Shown piece after piece: positions 52,521-63,511 of a stretch of 64,000 nucleotides of DNA. Position 1 is the stretch's first letter; each line of letters starts with the position of its first letter. The notes beneath the pieces were generated by a model. The model was not told the DNA's origin and did no database searches. It saw nothing but the letters and a program-made list of their open reading frames with translations. The stretch lies in NCBI GenBank assembly GCA_030285985.1, contig CP127384.1:1786501-1850500 (forward strand), written 5' to 3'. Source of the stretch: Aquidulcibacter paucihalophilus. Its GTDB lineage: Bacteria; Pseudomonadota; Alphaproteobacteria; Caulobacterales; Caulobacteraceae. A program made the translations under genes and the position numbers.

Positions 52521-53375
52521 TCAAGGCGCGGGGGCCGCATCGAACAGCCTGTGCAGGCCCCGACGATAGGCGTCCGGCGCATTGGCGGCATGGGTGCCGC
52601 CCTCGATCCGCTCGCCGAACAGCCGCCACGGCCGCTCCGGGCGGGCCTGCCAGACCGACAGCCAGTGGGCGGCCTCGACCTGCAGATCCTGCCGGTCGCG
52701 CGTGCCACTGGTTACGACCAGGGTCAGGTCCCGGCGTGTGGCGGGGGCGGCTGCCTCCAGAAGGGATTCGATGCCGGGCGTGATGGAGGGATTGCTGGCG
52801 ATCCGGCCCCAGACCAGGTCCGGATCGGTGACCGCCGAATACAGCACGAAGGCCCCGCCCCGCGACTGGCCGAACAGCACGCGCCGCGCGCCGTCAGACC
52901 GGTGCCGCCGCTCGATTTCGGGGATCAATTCGGTCTTGAGGAAGCGCTGGAAGGCCGCCGCACCGGCCTCGCCGGGCGCCACGCCGGTACCCGGCGACTG
53001 GAAGTCGATGTGCCGCCGGTTCACGGCCGGATCGAAGCCGCCATAGGCAATCCCCACCAGGATCGCCTCAGGCAGGCCGTCGTCATACGTCAGGAACAGA
53101 TGGCCGGGGGCCAGCATCGGAAACAGCGAGTCGCCGTCGGTCAGATAGACGGTCGGGTAACGCGTCGCCGCCGCAGGATCATAGCCGTCGGGCAGGCGGA
53201 CATAGATGTGATGGGTCCGCCCCGTGGCCGCGGACTGAAGCGCGAAATACTCGCCCCGAAGCGCGGGCAGATAGTCCAGCGGCGTGACCGGCGTTACGGG
53301 TCCGGGCCGCGACGTGGCGCAGGCCGCGGCTCCGGACAGGACAGCGATCAGGCAGAGCGCAGTCGCTGTCCGCAT
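52521..53375 (-). CDS. Alpha/beta-hydrolase esterase (esterase D/IroE type), lipoprotein
   Basis: 284-residue predicted lipoprotein: signal ATALCLIAVLSGAAAC with lipobox GAAC, after ATG 53375 with a GGAGGG ribosome-binding site. Hydrolase features: YVRLPDGYDPAAATRYPTVY near residue 60, oxyanion region VGIAYGGFD near 113, nucleophile Ser in FGQSRGGAFVLYS near 168, acid in TSGTRDRQD near 225, His in GGTHAANAP near 260. This order matches the putative esterase/Fes-like family. The substrate may be a siderophore ester or other acyl ester. It lies between gltX and dksA. Confidence 0.88.
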   Translation of the reverse strand: MRTATALCLIAVLSGAAACATSRPGPVTPVTPLDYLPALRGEYFALQSAATGRTHHIYVRLPDGYDPAAATRYPTVYLTDGDSLFPMLAPGHLFLTYDDGLPEAILVGIAYGGFDPAVNRRHIDFQSPGTGVAPGEAGAAAFQRFLKTELIPEIERRHRSDGARRVLFGQSRGGAFVLYSAVTDPDLVWGRIASNPSITPGIESLLEAAAPATRRDLTLVVTSGTRDRQDLQVEAAHWLSVWQARPERPWRLFGERIEGGTHAANAPDAYRRGLHRLFDAAPAP

Positions 53376-53412
53376 CCGTCCCTCCAGGGTCTTCAGCCGG
53401 TTCGCCCGGGGT

Positions 53413-53844
53413 TCAGTCGTCCCGGTGCACGCGCTCGCGGCGTTCATGCCGCTCCTGCGCCTCGACCGACAGCGTCGCCGTCGGGCGGGCTTCCAGCCGT
53501 CCGAGGCTGATCGGCTCGCCGGTCTCCTCGCAATAGCCGTAGGAGCCGTCCTCGATGCGGCGCAGCGCCTCGTCGATCTTGGAGATCAGCTTGCGCTGAC
53601 GGTCCCGGGTCCGCAGCTCCAGTGCCCGGTCGGATTCCGACGACGCCCGGTCGACCAGATCCGGATGATTCTCCGTCTCGGCCTTCAGGTTGACGACAGT
53701 CCCCTTGGACTCGCGAAGGATGTCATCCTTCCAGTCCATCAGCTTGCCCTTGAAATAGGCCAGCTGCCGCTCGTTCATGAACGGCTCGTCGTCGGACGGC
53801 CTGTACGCGGCCGGCTCGACAATCGCAGACGCCAATGCGGTCAT
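53413..53844 (-). CDS. dksA: RNA-polymerase-binding transcription factor DksA (zinc-less type)
   Basis: 143-residue DksA: N-terminal helix, coiled coil (YFKGKLMDWKDDILRESKG to ELRTRDRQRKLISKIDEAL) whose tip enters the polymerase secondary channel, then the globular domain DGSYGYCEETGEPISLGRLEARPTA. Only one of the four zinc cysteines remains (C-E-E-T instead of C-x2-C, and the second pair is replaced by EAQERH), typical of alphaproteobacterial DksA. It acts with ppGpp, whose synthase spoT and omega subunit rpoZ are also in the window. ATG 53844 avoids an earlier GTG. Confidence 0.93.
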   Translation of the reverse strand: MTALASAIVEPAAYRPSDDEPFMNERQLAYFKGKLMDWKDDILRESKGTVVNLKAETENHPDLVDRASSESDRALELRTRDRQRKLISKIDEALRRIEDGSYGYCEETGEPISLGRLEARPTATLSVEAQERHERRERVHRDD

Positions 53845-53892
53845 CGTTCGCACTCACGGTCTTAAACAGCGCCCCCCTGTGGCGCAGCCCTG

Positions 53893-53921
53893 CCTATAGG
53901 GAGGACGAGGAGTCGCGGCAA
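53893..53921 (-). promoter_or_regulatory. dksA promoter
   Basis: Minus strand TTGCCG, 17-base spacer, TATAGG, about 49 bases before the ATG at 53844. Confidence 0.6.
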
Positions 53922-54030
53922 CAACACTCGCGCGAGCGTGACCAGTGAAGCTGAGACTCCGTGCGCGACCGTGACATTTCTTCATCACCCGCCGCTCGCG
54001 GACCCTGTTTTTACAAAGGATTTCGGAGGC

Positions 54031-54456
54031 TTATGCTGCACTGCGGCGTAACTCGGCCTTGGCCAATTCGACCGCGGCGCGGAGATCGATCTGATCGAGG
54101 AGGCTGTTCAGCTCAGCGTCGGCGTCAACCGGACGTTCTTCGCGCAGGGTCCGCGTCAGCCGGTCCAGGGCGCCTTCGCCCGCCTCACCCATCAGAAGGG
54201 CCAGTTTCAGCTCCTCCAGCCGGTCGAGCAGCCCGCCGCCGCGGCGGATCGCCCGGCGACGCCGCTCGGTGGCATCCTCAACACCCTGCAGCGCCATCAG
54301 GGCCGAGACATCCGTCACGGCTGACGGTGCCGAGGCCGAGGTCGTGGCGCTCGCGCCGGCCGCCGCGGGGGCGGACGGCACAGAAAAGCCGCCGCCGGCG
54401 CGGGCGGCGCGGGGCCCCGGGGCCTGGGACGGCCCGGACGGACCTGTGACCTTCAT
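54031..54456 (-). CDS. fliX: Flagellar assembly regulator FliX
   Basis: 141-residue regulator that, in Caulobacter, couples completion of the early flagellum to FlbD activity and sigma-54 transcription. Start MKVTGPSGPSQAPGPRAAR matches the family; then a disordered Ala/Ser linker, ALMALQGVEDATERRRRAIR near residue 55, LLDRLEELKLALLMGE and a C-terminal helix IDLRAAVELAKAELRR. ATG 54456 is chosen over upstream frames. Divergent from flgI across 183 bases that contain a sigma-54-type promoter. Confidence 0.9.
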   Translation of the reverse strand: MKVTGPSGPSQAPGPRAARAGGGFSVPSAPAAAGASATTSASAPSAVTDVSALMALQGVEDATERRRRAIRRGGGLLDRLEELKLALLMGEAGEGALDRLTRTLREERPVDADAELNSLLDQIDLRAAVELAKAELRRSAA

Positions 54457-54519
54457 GGCATGCGACTCCAGTCCATGCCGGACCATCGTCGGAGCCACGT
54501 GACCGTTTGGTTAACGGCC

Positions 54520-54534
54520 CGGCACTTTCTGCCG
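54520..54534. promoter_or_regulatory. Palindrome CGGCA-N5-TGCCG, possible FlbD-type site
   Basis: Perfect five-base arms with a five-base spacer in the fliX/flgI intergenic region, about 55 bases upstream of the sigma-54-type element. FlbD enhancer (ftr) sites have this general look in Caulobacter, but the match is by eye. Confidence 0.4.
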
Positions 54535-54587
54535 TGGCCCGCCGCCCCGATCCCCGACGCTCTGTTGTTTTTACGGACCTTTCTGAC

Positions 54588-54603
54588 TGGCACGGCGCTG
54601 GCA
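54588..54603 (+). promoter_or_regulatory. Sigma-54-type promoter of flgI
   Basis: TGGCACGGCGCTGGCA: invariant GG and GC separated by ten bases, with TGGCACG matching the -24 consensus and one mismatch in the -12 element. It lies 36 bases before the flgI ATG. Confidence 0.65.
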
Positions 54604-54639
54604 TGACGCAGAGCGCAACAGTTCGTGGACGCCCCGCCT

Positions 54640-55746
54640 ATGCAGAAACTGCTCGCTACCCTCCTGACCGCCGCCGCCCTGGCCGGACTCGCGTCTCCGG
54701 TCCTGGCCCAGTCGCGGATCAAGGACATCGCCGCGGTCGAGGGCGTCCGCTCCAACCAGCTGGTTGGCTACGGCCTCGTGGTCGGGCTGAACGGCACGGG
54801 CGACAGCCTGCGCAACTGCCCCTTCACCCGGCAGTCGCTGGAAGGCATGACCGAGCGGCTCGGCGTCAACATCCGCGGGGCCAACGCCAACTCCAAGAAC
54901 ATGGCCGCCATCATGGTGACGGCCGAGCTGCCACCCTTCGCAACCCCGGGTGCCCGCATCGACGTGAATGTCTCCTCGATGTGTGACGCCAAGAGCCTGC
55001 TGGGCGGCACCCTGCTGGTGACCAGCCTCCAGGGCGCCGACGGCCAGGTCTATGCCGTCGCCCAGGGCTCGGTTCAGACCGGCGCGGTCTCCGGCGGCGG
55101 GGCCTCGGGCTCGTCCGTCACCCGCGGCGTGCCCACCGCCGGCCGCATCGCCTCGGGTGCCACGGTCGAGCGCGAGACGGGCTTCCACCTCGCCAATATG
55201 AACGAGGTCCGCCTGACCCTGCGCAATCCCGACTTCACGACGGCCCAGCGCATGGCCGCCGCGATCAACCAGGTCTATCCGGACACCGCCCTCGCCGAGA
55301 ACGGCACCGTCGTCGCCCTGCGCGCGCCGGGCCAGATGGGCATGGCCGGCTTCATCAGCCGGGTCGAGAACCTCGAGGTCATGGTTGACTCCCCGGCGCG
55401 CGTGATCGTCGACGAGGTCAACGGCGTCATCGTCATGGGCGAAGCGGTCCGCGTCTCAACCGTCGCCATCGCCCAGGGCAATCTGACCATCTCGGTTCAG
55501 GAAAGCCCGACCGCCAGCCAGCCCACCCCCTTCAGTCGCGGCGGCGAGACCGTCGTCCTTCCCCAGACCGATGTGGCGGTCGAGGAGGAACTGGGTCGCC
55601 AGATGCGGATCGTCGGCGGCGGGACGTCGCTCTCCACCCTGGTCAACGGTCTCAACGCTCTCGGCGTCAGCCCGCGCGACATGATCAGCATCCTGCAGGC
55701 CATCAAGGCCGCCGGCGCCCTCCAGGCCGAAATCGAGGTGATGTGA
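54640..55746 (+). CDS. flgI: Flagellar P-ring protein FlgI
   Basis: 368-residue periplasmic ring protein that supports the flagellar rod in the peptidoglycan layer. Signal peptide LLATLLTAAALAGLASPVLA, then SRIKDIAAVEGVRSNQLVGYGLVVGLNGTGD, the family hallmark (given in parts), and the C-terminal TDVAVEEELGRQMRIVGGG and LNALGVSPRDMISILQAIK. ATG 54640 gives the correct signal peptide. First gene of flgI-flgJ-flbY; sigma-54-type promoter upstream. Confidence 0.96.
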   Translation: MQKLLATLLTAAALAGLASPVLAQSRIKDIAAVEGVRSNQLVGYGLVVGLNGTGDSLRNCPFTRQSLEGMTERLGVNIRGANANSKNMAAIMVTAELPPFATPGARIDVNVSSMCDAKSLLGGTLLVTSLQGADGQVYAVAQGSVQTGAVSGGGASGSSVTRGVPTAGRIASGATVERETGFHLANMNEVRLTLRNPDFTTAQRMAAAINQVYPDTALAENGTVVALRAPGQMGMAGFISRVENLEVMVDSPARVIVDEVNGVIVMGEAVRVSTVAIAQGNLTISVQESPTASQPTPFSRGGETVVLPQTDVAVEEELGRQMRIVGGGTSLSTLVNGLNALGVSPRDMISILQAIKAAGALQAEIEVM

Positions 55747-56039
55747 TGATCCAGTCCACCGTCTCCCCCGCCACCCTGCCCCCGGCTGCGCCGCCGGCCG
55801 TGACCGCCCGGATGCGCGAAACGGCCGAGCAGTTCGAGGCCTCCTTCCTGTCCCAGATGCTCAAGCCGATGTTCGAAGGCCTCTCGACCGAGGCCCCCTT
55901 CGGCGGCGGTGAGGCCGAAGGCACCTGGCGAGGCTTCCTCGTCGACGCCATGGCCAAACAGGCCGTCCGCGGCGGCGGCATCGGCCTGGCCGATCAGGTC
56001 GTCGCCCAGATGCTGAAAATGCAGGAGCAGGGTCAATGA
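55746..56039 (+). CDS. flgJ: Rod-binding protein FlgJ (N-terminal domain only)
   Basis: 97-residue rod-capping protein: ETAEQFEASFLSQMLKPMFEGL near residue 26 and GEAEGTWRGFLVDAMAKQAVR near 56 are the rod-binding motifs. The muramidase domain of gammaproteobacterial FlgJ is absent, which is normal in alphaproteobacteria, so a separate lytic enzyme must open the wall. The ATG shares a base with the flgI stop (TGATG); a GTG one codon earlier is possible. Confidence 0.88.
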   Translation: MIQSTVSPATLPPAAPPAVTARMRETAEQFEASFLSQMLKPMFEGLSTEAPFGGGEAEGTWRGFLVDAMAKQAVRGGGIGLADQVVAQMLKMQEQGQ

Positions 56040-56479
56040 CCGACACCGCCACGCTGAACGCCACGGCCCGTGTTCGCCAGCTGACCGACCTGACGACCCG
56101 CCTGACCGCTCGCCTGAGCGAAGAGTCGAAGGTCTTCGAATCCCATCGCCCCCAGGACGCCGCCGCCGCCCTGGCCGGCACCCAGGATCTCGCCAACACC
56201 TACCGGCGCGAGTCGGCCCAGCTGAAGGCCGACCCCGCGTCGGTCGCCGCCGCATCGCTGGCCGACAAGACCGCCCTGATCCGCGCCACCGAAGCCTTTG
56301 AGGCGGTGCTGTCGCGTCATGCCCGTGCCGTTGAGGCCGCCCGCATCATCTCGGAGGGCCTCGTCCGCACCATCGCCGCAGAGGTCAATGACCAGCGCGG
56401 CAGCCCTTCCGCCTACGGCGCGACGGGCCGGGCCAACGCCGGCGACGGACGCGCCGTGGCGTTCAACCGCCAGGCCTGA
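56036..56479 (+). CDS. flbY: FlbY-like flagellar protein
   Basis: 147-residue helical protein: QLTDLTTRLTARLSEESKVFE at the N-terminus and AFEAVLSRHARAVEAARIISEG near residue 87, resembling FlgN-type chaperone helices. In Caulobacter a gene named flbY stands after flgI and flgJ; the identity here rests on that position and on general likeness. It overlaps flgJ as ATGA. Likely a basal-body accessory factor or export chaperone. Confidence 0.65.
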   Translation: MTDTATLNATARVRQLTDLTTRLTARLSEESKVFESHRPQDAAAALAGTQDLANTYRRESAQLKADPASVAAASLADKTALIRATEAFEAVLSRHARAVEAARIISEGLVRTIAAEVNDQRGSPSAYGATGRANAGDGRAVAFNRQA

Positions 56480-56538
56480 ATGCGCCGTTAAGCTTCTTCG
56501 TGGAGCCAGTGTTCATTTCCATGCAGTAACCGGTAGAC

Positions 56539-58119
56539 ATGAACACAAAGTCCCGTCTCCTCGGTATGGCCTTCGCTGCAGCCGACACCCTGCTTGAACT
56601 CCAGGCTGATGGACGCGTCGATATCGCGCTTGGAGCCGGCCCTTGCCCGGGCGGCAGCGGTGCGGACTGCTGGAGCGGTGCCCTGCTGACGGAGCTCGTC
56701 GGCAAGGCGGGCCAGAAACCTTTGATCGATGCGCTGGCGGCGATCCGGCCAAATGAGCGCCCCGCGCCGATCGAGGTCCTGATCAGCTGCGACACGGAAT
56801 ATGTCCGTCGTGCCCGCCTGCGGCTTTTCCAGCTTCCCGACCTGGCCCCGGCCATTTCCTGCGCCATCACCTATGAAGGCGCGCCCTTCACGCTCACCGT
56901 CCCTGAGGCGCCCAGCTTCCTGTCGGCTGACGGGCTGCTGTCACGCGTGCGCGGTTCGATCCTCACCCGGGGCGAGCCGGTCGCCGTCGCCTTCGTCGAC
57001 GTCCCCGGCCTTGATGCCCCCGGCGAGGCCAACCAGCGCGCCGCGGCCCGTGTCGCCGCCGTCCTCCAGGCCTCGTCCGTCGACGGCGTTTCGGCCGCGC
57101 GCCTCGCCCCTGAACGGTTTGCCCTGGTCCGCGACGCCAACTCCCCGACCGATCTGGCCGCCGAGGTTCGCGATGCCGGCGCGGCCGAAGGTATCGATCT
57201 TGTCGCCCGCACGACCGAGGCCGCCCTGTCCGGCGGGGTCGGTGCCGAGCCGACGGTTCGCGCGCTGCGCTTCGCGCTTGAGGCCTGCATCAAGGATGGC
57301 GGCGTCGAGGGGGCTGGCGCGGCCTTCTCGGAAAGCCTGAAGCGCACGCTCAAGGAGGCCGAACGCTTCGGGGCCATGGTCAAGAGCCGCGACTTCGCCC
57401 TCGAGTACCAACCCATCGTCGACCTCGGGACCGGGGTCACGCACCATTTCGAGGCCCTCGCCCGCTTCGGGTCCCGCGGCCCCGCCGACTCCATCCGGCT
57501 GGCGGAAGAGCTCGGCCTGATTGAGGGTTTCGACCTCGCCGTCGCCGAAAAGGCGCTGCAACAGCTGCGGCGGCCCGGCTTCGGCCTGACCCGGATCGCG
57601 GTCAATGTCTCCGGAGCCTCACTCGGCACCGATGCCTATGTGGAGGGCCTGCTGCGGCTCACGGCGTCCGCGCCGGACATCCGCAACCGGATCCTGATCG
57701 AGGTCACCGAGACCGCCGCCGTGGCCGACATCGAGGCCGCCGCCCGTCGCCTCACCGCCGTGCGCAAGGCAGGCATCAAGATCTGCCTCGACGATTTCGG
57801 CGTCGGTGCCGCCTCGCTCGACTATCTGCACCGCCTGCCGGCCGACACCGTCAAGATCGACGGCCGGTTCGTGCGCGAGATCACCAGCGACAGCCGCGCG
57901 CGCGACCTGGTCGCCCACCTGGTCGAACTGTGCGGCGACCTGAAAATGTCCACGATCGCCGAAATGATCGAGACCGACGAACAGGCGACCGCCATACGGT
58001 CGCTCGGCGTCGGCTATGGCCAGGGATGGTTGTTTGGTCGACCGGCCTCCGAACCGACCGTCGCCGTAGCCCAGCCGGTCACCGCGCGTCGCCGCGGGGC
58101 GGTTGCGAGCTGGGGCTAG
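56539..58119 (+). CDS. EAL-domain protein, probable c-di-GMP phosphodiesterase or receptor
   Basis: 526-residue soluble protein. The N-terminal ~285 residues do not match a family I recognise (no membrane segment; a degenerate GGDEF-like fold is possible). The EAL domain (residues ~290-510) shows FEALARFG with E-A-L, RIAVNVSGASL, LIEVTETAAV, CLDDFGVGAASLDYL, TVKIDGRFV, AEMIETDEQA and GYGQGWLFGRP. Most catalytic Asp/Glu/Lys are present, so phosphodiesterase activity is plausible. Located just after the flagellar genes, same strand, 59 bases on, which suggests motility control. Confidence 0.85.
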   Translation: MNTKSRLLGMAFAAADTLLELQADGRVDIALGAGPCPGGSGADCWSGALLTELVGKAGQKPLIDALAAIRPNERPAPIEVLISCDTEYVRRARLRLFQLPDLAPAISCAITYEGAPFTLTVPEAPSFLSADGLLSRVRGSILTRGEPVAVAFVDVPGLDAPGEANQRAAARVAAVLQASSVDGVSAARLAPERFALVRDANSPTDLAAEVRDAGAAEGIDLVARTTEAALSGGVGAEPTVRALRFALEACIKDGGVEGAGAAFSESLKRTLKEAERFGAMVKSRDFALEYQPIVDLGTGVTHHFEALARFGSRGPADSIRLAEELGLIEGFDLAVAEKALQQLRRPGFGLTRIAVNVSGASLGTDAYVEGLLRLTASAPDIRNRILIEVTETAAVADIEAAARRLTAVRKAGIKICLDDFGVGAASLDYLHRLPADTVKIDGRFVREITSDSRARDLVAHLVELCGDLKMSTIAEMIETDEQATAIRSLGVGYGQGWLFGRPASEPTVAVAQPVTARRRGAVASWG

Positions 58120-58149
58120 GGCCTGGCCCCGAGGGCTAAGGCCAGGACG

Positions 58150-58281
58150 TCAGTCGCGCGGTGCTGCGTCGCGGCGGGCGCGAACCCGGACCCGCTTGGG
58201 CCGCGGAAGGCTGAGGGCGAAGACGAGCGCCATCAGCGTGGCGGAAAGGCCGAAGCCGATTTCCAGAGCGCTGATCATCAT
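58150..58281 (-). CDS. 43-residue small membrane protein with basic tail
   Basis: Begins MMISALEIGFGLSATL, one hydrophobic helix of ~20 residues, then RPKRVRVRARRDAAPRD. A GGAG ribosome-binding site lies eight bases before ATG 58281. Positive tail would lie in the cytoplasm. Unrecognised family. It converges on the EAL gene. Confidence 0.5.
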   Translation of the reverse strand: MMISALEIGFGLSATLMALVFALSLPRPKRVRVRARRDAAPRD

Positions 58282-58402
58282 CGTCTGATCTCCAAAAGCC
58301 TGTACCAAGCTCGAAGATGCGGTCGAAGCCGCTATCGCGCAAGCCATTTCGGCAATAGCGCTGCTCCAGGACGCATGAGACCATGCCGCCGGAGGAGATT
58401 TC

Positions 58403-58843
58403 ATGCGCCGTATTCCCGCCTGCGCCGCCATCGTCCTGGCTGCCGCCCTGTCGGCCTGCGCCCACGCGCCTCAAGGTGCGACCGGGCCCGCCGACTATTC
58501 CCCGATCGCCGGCGAACCGGCCCCGCCCAATGCCCGCTACTACGCCGAGTGCATCGCCCAGGCGGCCGGCTCAGGACGCTTCCGTCGCGCTTCTGACGGC
58601 GGCGGCGACGAGCTGATCCTGTTCACCTGCACCGGGGCGCCTGCCCGTGCCTTCTGGGACGTCCTCGGCCCGTGGAGCGTGGCGCACGACTCTGCCTTCG
58701 TCCATGCCGGCCGCCGCTATCGCTCGACCGCCAGGGTCGTCGCCAATATGTACGGCGTCGATTCCTGCTCGGTGGACGCCTCGGACTCTGACCCTCGCTG
58801 CGTCATCACCTTCAACGCCGGGGACTTCCTCGACGGCCAATAG
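58403..58843 (+). CDS. Putative lipoprotein, unknown function
   Basis: 146-residue exported protein. ATG 58403 has a GGAGGAG ribosome-binding site; the signal ACAAIVLAAALSAC ends in lipobox LSAC followed by Ala-His. The mature part has several Cys (YYAECIAQ, LFTCTGAP, DSCSVDAS, PRCVITF) that could form disulphides. No domain recognised. Followed by a truncated haemoglobin gene 41 bases on, possibly in one transcript. Confidence 0.72.
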   Translation: MRRIPACAAIVLAAALSACAHAPQGATGPADYSPIAGEPAPPNARYYAECIAQAAGSGRFRRASDGGGDELILFTCTGAPARAFWDVLGPWSVAHDSAFVHAGRRYRSTARVVANMYGVDSCSVDASDSDPRCVITFNAGDFLDGQ

Positions 58844-58884
58844 CCGCAATGGCGGACCATCGCCCGACGGCCTAGGTAGGAGCC

Positions 58885-59364
58885 GTGACCCTGTCCGATG
58901 ATCCCGAAGCCCGCCGCCAGGCCGCCGTCAGCCGCATTGAGGCCGAGACCGGCATCAACGAACCGATGATCGCGCGACTGGTCGACGCCTTCTACGACCG
59001 CGTCCGCGCCGATCCGCTGCTCAGGCCGGTCTTCGCCGACCGGATCAGTGACTGGGGGCCGCACCTCGAGCAGATGCGCCGGTTCTGGTCGTCCGTGGCC
59101 CTGATGAGCGGCGTCTATCACGGTCGCCCGATGCCCAAACACCTGCCCCTGCCGGTCGACGCCCACCATTTCGATCGCTGGCTGGAACTGTTCGAGGCCA
59201 CGGCCGCCGAGGTCTGCCCACCAAGGGCCGCGGCGCATTTCGTCGAACGCGCTCGACGGATCGCGGAGAGCCTCGAACTGGGTATCGCCGGGGCCCACGG
59301 CGTGCTGCTCCGCAAGGGCGAACGCTATCTGCGACCGACCGAAGCGTGGCTGCCGCCAGCCTGA
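58885..59364 (+). CDS. Group III truncated haemoglobin
   Basis: 159-residue 2-over-2 globin. GTG 58885 follows a GGTAGGAG ribosome-binding site. Seen: the N-terminal [15 protein letters not shown] helix near residue 36, [15 protein letters not shown] (B/E-helix region, distal side) near 57, and [17 protein letters not shown] near 95, where the first or second His is the proximal haem ligand. Group III members in proteobacteria lack the group I/II glycine motifs and bind O2, NO or sulphide; the exact role is unclear. Lies between a lipoprotein gene and uvrA. Confidence 0.9.
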   Translation: MTLSDDPEARRQAAVSRIEAETGINEPMIARLVDAFYDRVRADPLLRPVFADRISDWGPHLEQMRRFWSSVALMSGVYHGRPMPKHLPLPVDAHHFDRWLELFEATAAEVCPPRAAAHFVERARRIAESLELGIAGAHGVLLRKGERYLRPTEAWLPPA

Positions 59365-59414
59365 CGCTGTCCCTGCTGACACATGATGTCAGCAAGGCCT
59401 GTCCTGCCGATGGT

Positions 59415-59429
59415 GTTCCTACATTGTTC
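59415..59429. promoter_or_regulatory. LexA (SOS) box before uvrA
   Basis: Perfect GTTC-CTACATT-GTTC, 95 bases upstream of the uvrA ATG. uvrA is an established LexA target in alphaproteobacteria. Confidence 0.8.
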
Positions 59430-59523
59430 TTGCTGAATTCCGCGAATTGCTCCCCATATAGCGGCGTCGCACCGGACCCTCCCCGGCCCTGTCGCGTTCC
59501 CTGACTCCCAGCCATCAGGCCCC

Positions 59524-62430
<2,907 letters not shown>

Positions 62431-62434
62431 CGGC

Positions 62435-63385
62435 TCAGGCCGGCCCGGCGACCGGGTCCGGAGCGGCTTCGACGCCGTGACCGCGGGTGCGGCCGCGCAG
62501 GGCCAGCACGAGCGTGCCGGTCAGCAGGACCGCCGTCGTCACCAGACTGGCCTCGGGTCCGAAGCTCGCGCCGGTCAGCCACCAGGCCGCGCCCGGGGCA
62601 CCGGTCAGGTCGGTGATCAGCGGCAGGCTGTCGATCTTCATCCCGGACACTTCCAGCCCGAAGCCCAGGCCCAGCAGCCAGTTCCAGGCCGCATGCCAGC
62701 CGCAGACACCCCACAGCGAGCCCTCCCGCACGGCGTAGAGGCTGATGAACAGGCCGAACAGGACGATGTTGGCCAGCCCGACATACAGCTCGTTGGACGG
62801 CTCGATATTGCCGGCATGGGCGAGGGCGAACAGGGCCGAGTTGCCGATCACCGCGATCCACAGACCGTGCCGCGAGGCGATCAGCTGCATCAGCCAGCCC
62901 CGGAACAGCAGCTCCTCCGACGAGCCCTGGATGATGAAGCCCAGCATCAGCACACCGATGGGAAGCAGGGCCGCACCGACCGCGGCGGAGCCGAATGCCC
63001 CCGCGCCCTCGACGACATAGCCGCCCGCTGCCCAGATGATCCCGACCACGCCGCCGAGGAAGGCCAGACCGATCAGATAGCCGCGCAGGAAGCGCATCGG
63101 CCCCTTCGCATTCAGGCCCAGCGCAGCCGGCCCGCGCCGCTCGAACAGCCAGGCCCAGAGCAGCACCAGCACCGATCCCAGGCCGAAGGAGGCAACCAGC
63201 TCATAGGCCAGCTGCGGCCAGCCGTCCGACCCGCCGCCCGGCGTCACGAACCCCGTCGCAATGGCCGGCAGGAAGGCGCCCAGCTGCCCACCGACCATAA
63301 AGACCGCGCCGAGCACAATGGCCGCGAGGGTCCAGGTCCGGCGATGCCTCAGCTTGCGCGGGGCGTAGAGTTCAATGCCGGCCAT
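62435..63385 (-). CDS. CPBP-family intramembrane metalloprotease
   Basis: 316-residue membrane protein with about eight helices. The Abi/CPBP motifs are IIQGSSEELLFRGWLMQL near residue 150 (EExxxR), FALAHAGN near 187 and CGWHAAWNW near 230, the metal-binding and catalytic residues of this family. Bacterial members often act in quality control, surface-protein processing or bacteriocin immunity; none is known here. ATG 63385 fits a short basic cytosolic start. Confidence 0.85.
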   Translation of the reverse strand: MAGIELYAPRKLRHRRTWTLAAIVLGAVFMVGGQLGAFLPAIATGFVTPGGGSDGWPQLAYELVASFGLGSVLVLLWAWLFERRGPAALGLNAKGPMRFLRGYLIGLAFLGGVVGIIWAAGGYVVEGAGAFGSAAVGAALLPIGVLMLGFIIQGSSEELLFRGWLMQLIASRHGLWIAVIGNSALFALAHAGNIEPSNELYVGLANIVLFGLFISLYAVREGSLWGVCGWHAAWNWLLGLGFGLEVSGMKIDSLPLITDLTGAPGAAWWLTGASFGPEASLVTTAVLLTGTLVLALRGRTRGHGVEAAPDPVAGPA

Positions 63386-63511
63386 GCGGCGCTCCTTGTG
63401 AAAGCTCTGCGGACATCAGTCCGTCCCGGCATGAGGCCGCGACGCCGCAGAATGGATGCGGGGCGCGTGGAATTCCCTTCACCGGGCCTCCCCGCACCCC
63501 GAAGCCGCTCT

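Noticed and set aside
54511..54516. TTAACG/TTAACC half-site near fliX considered as CtrA binding
   Set aside because: Only one half-site; no TTAA at the required spacing.
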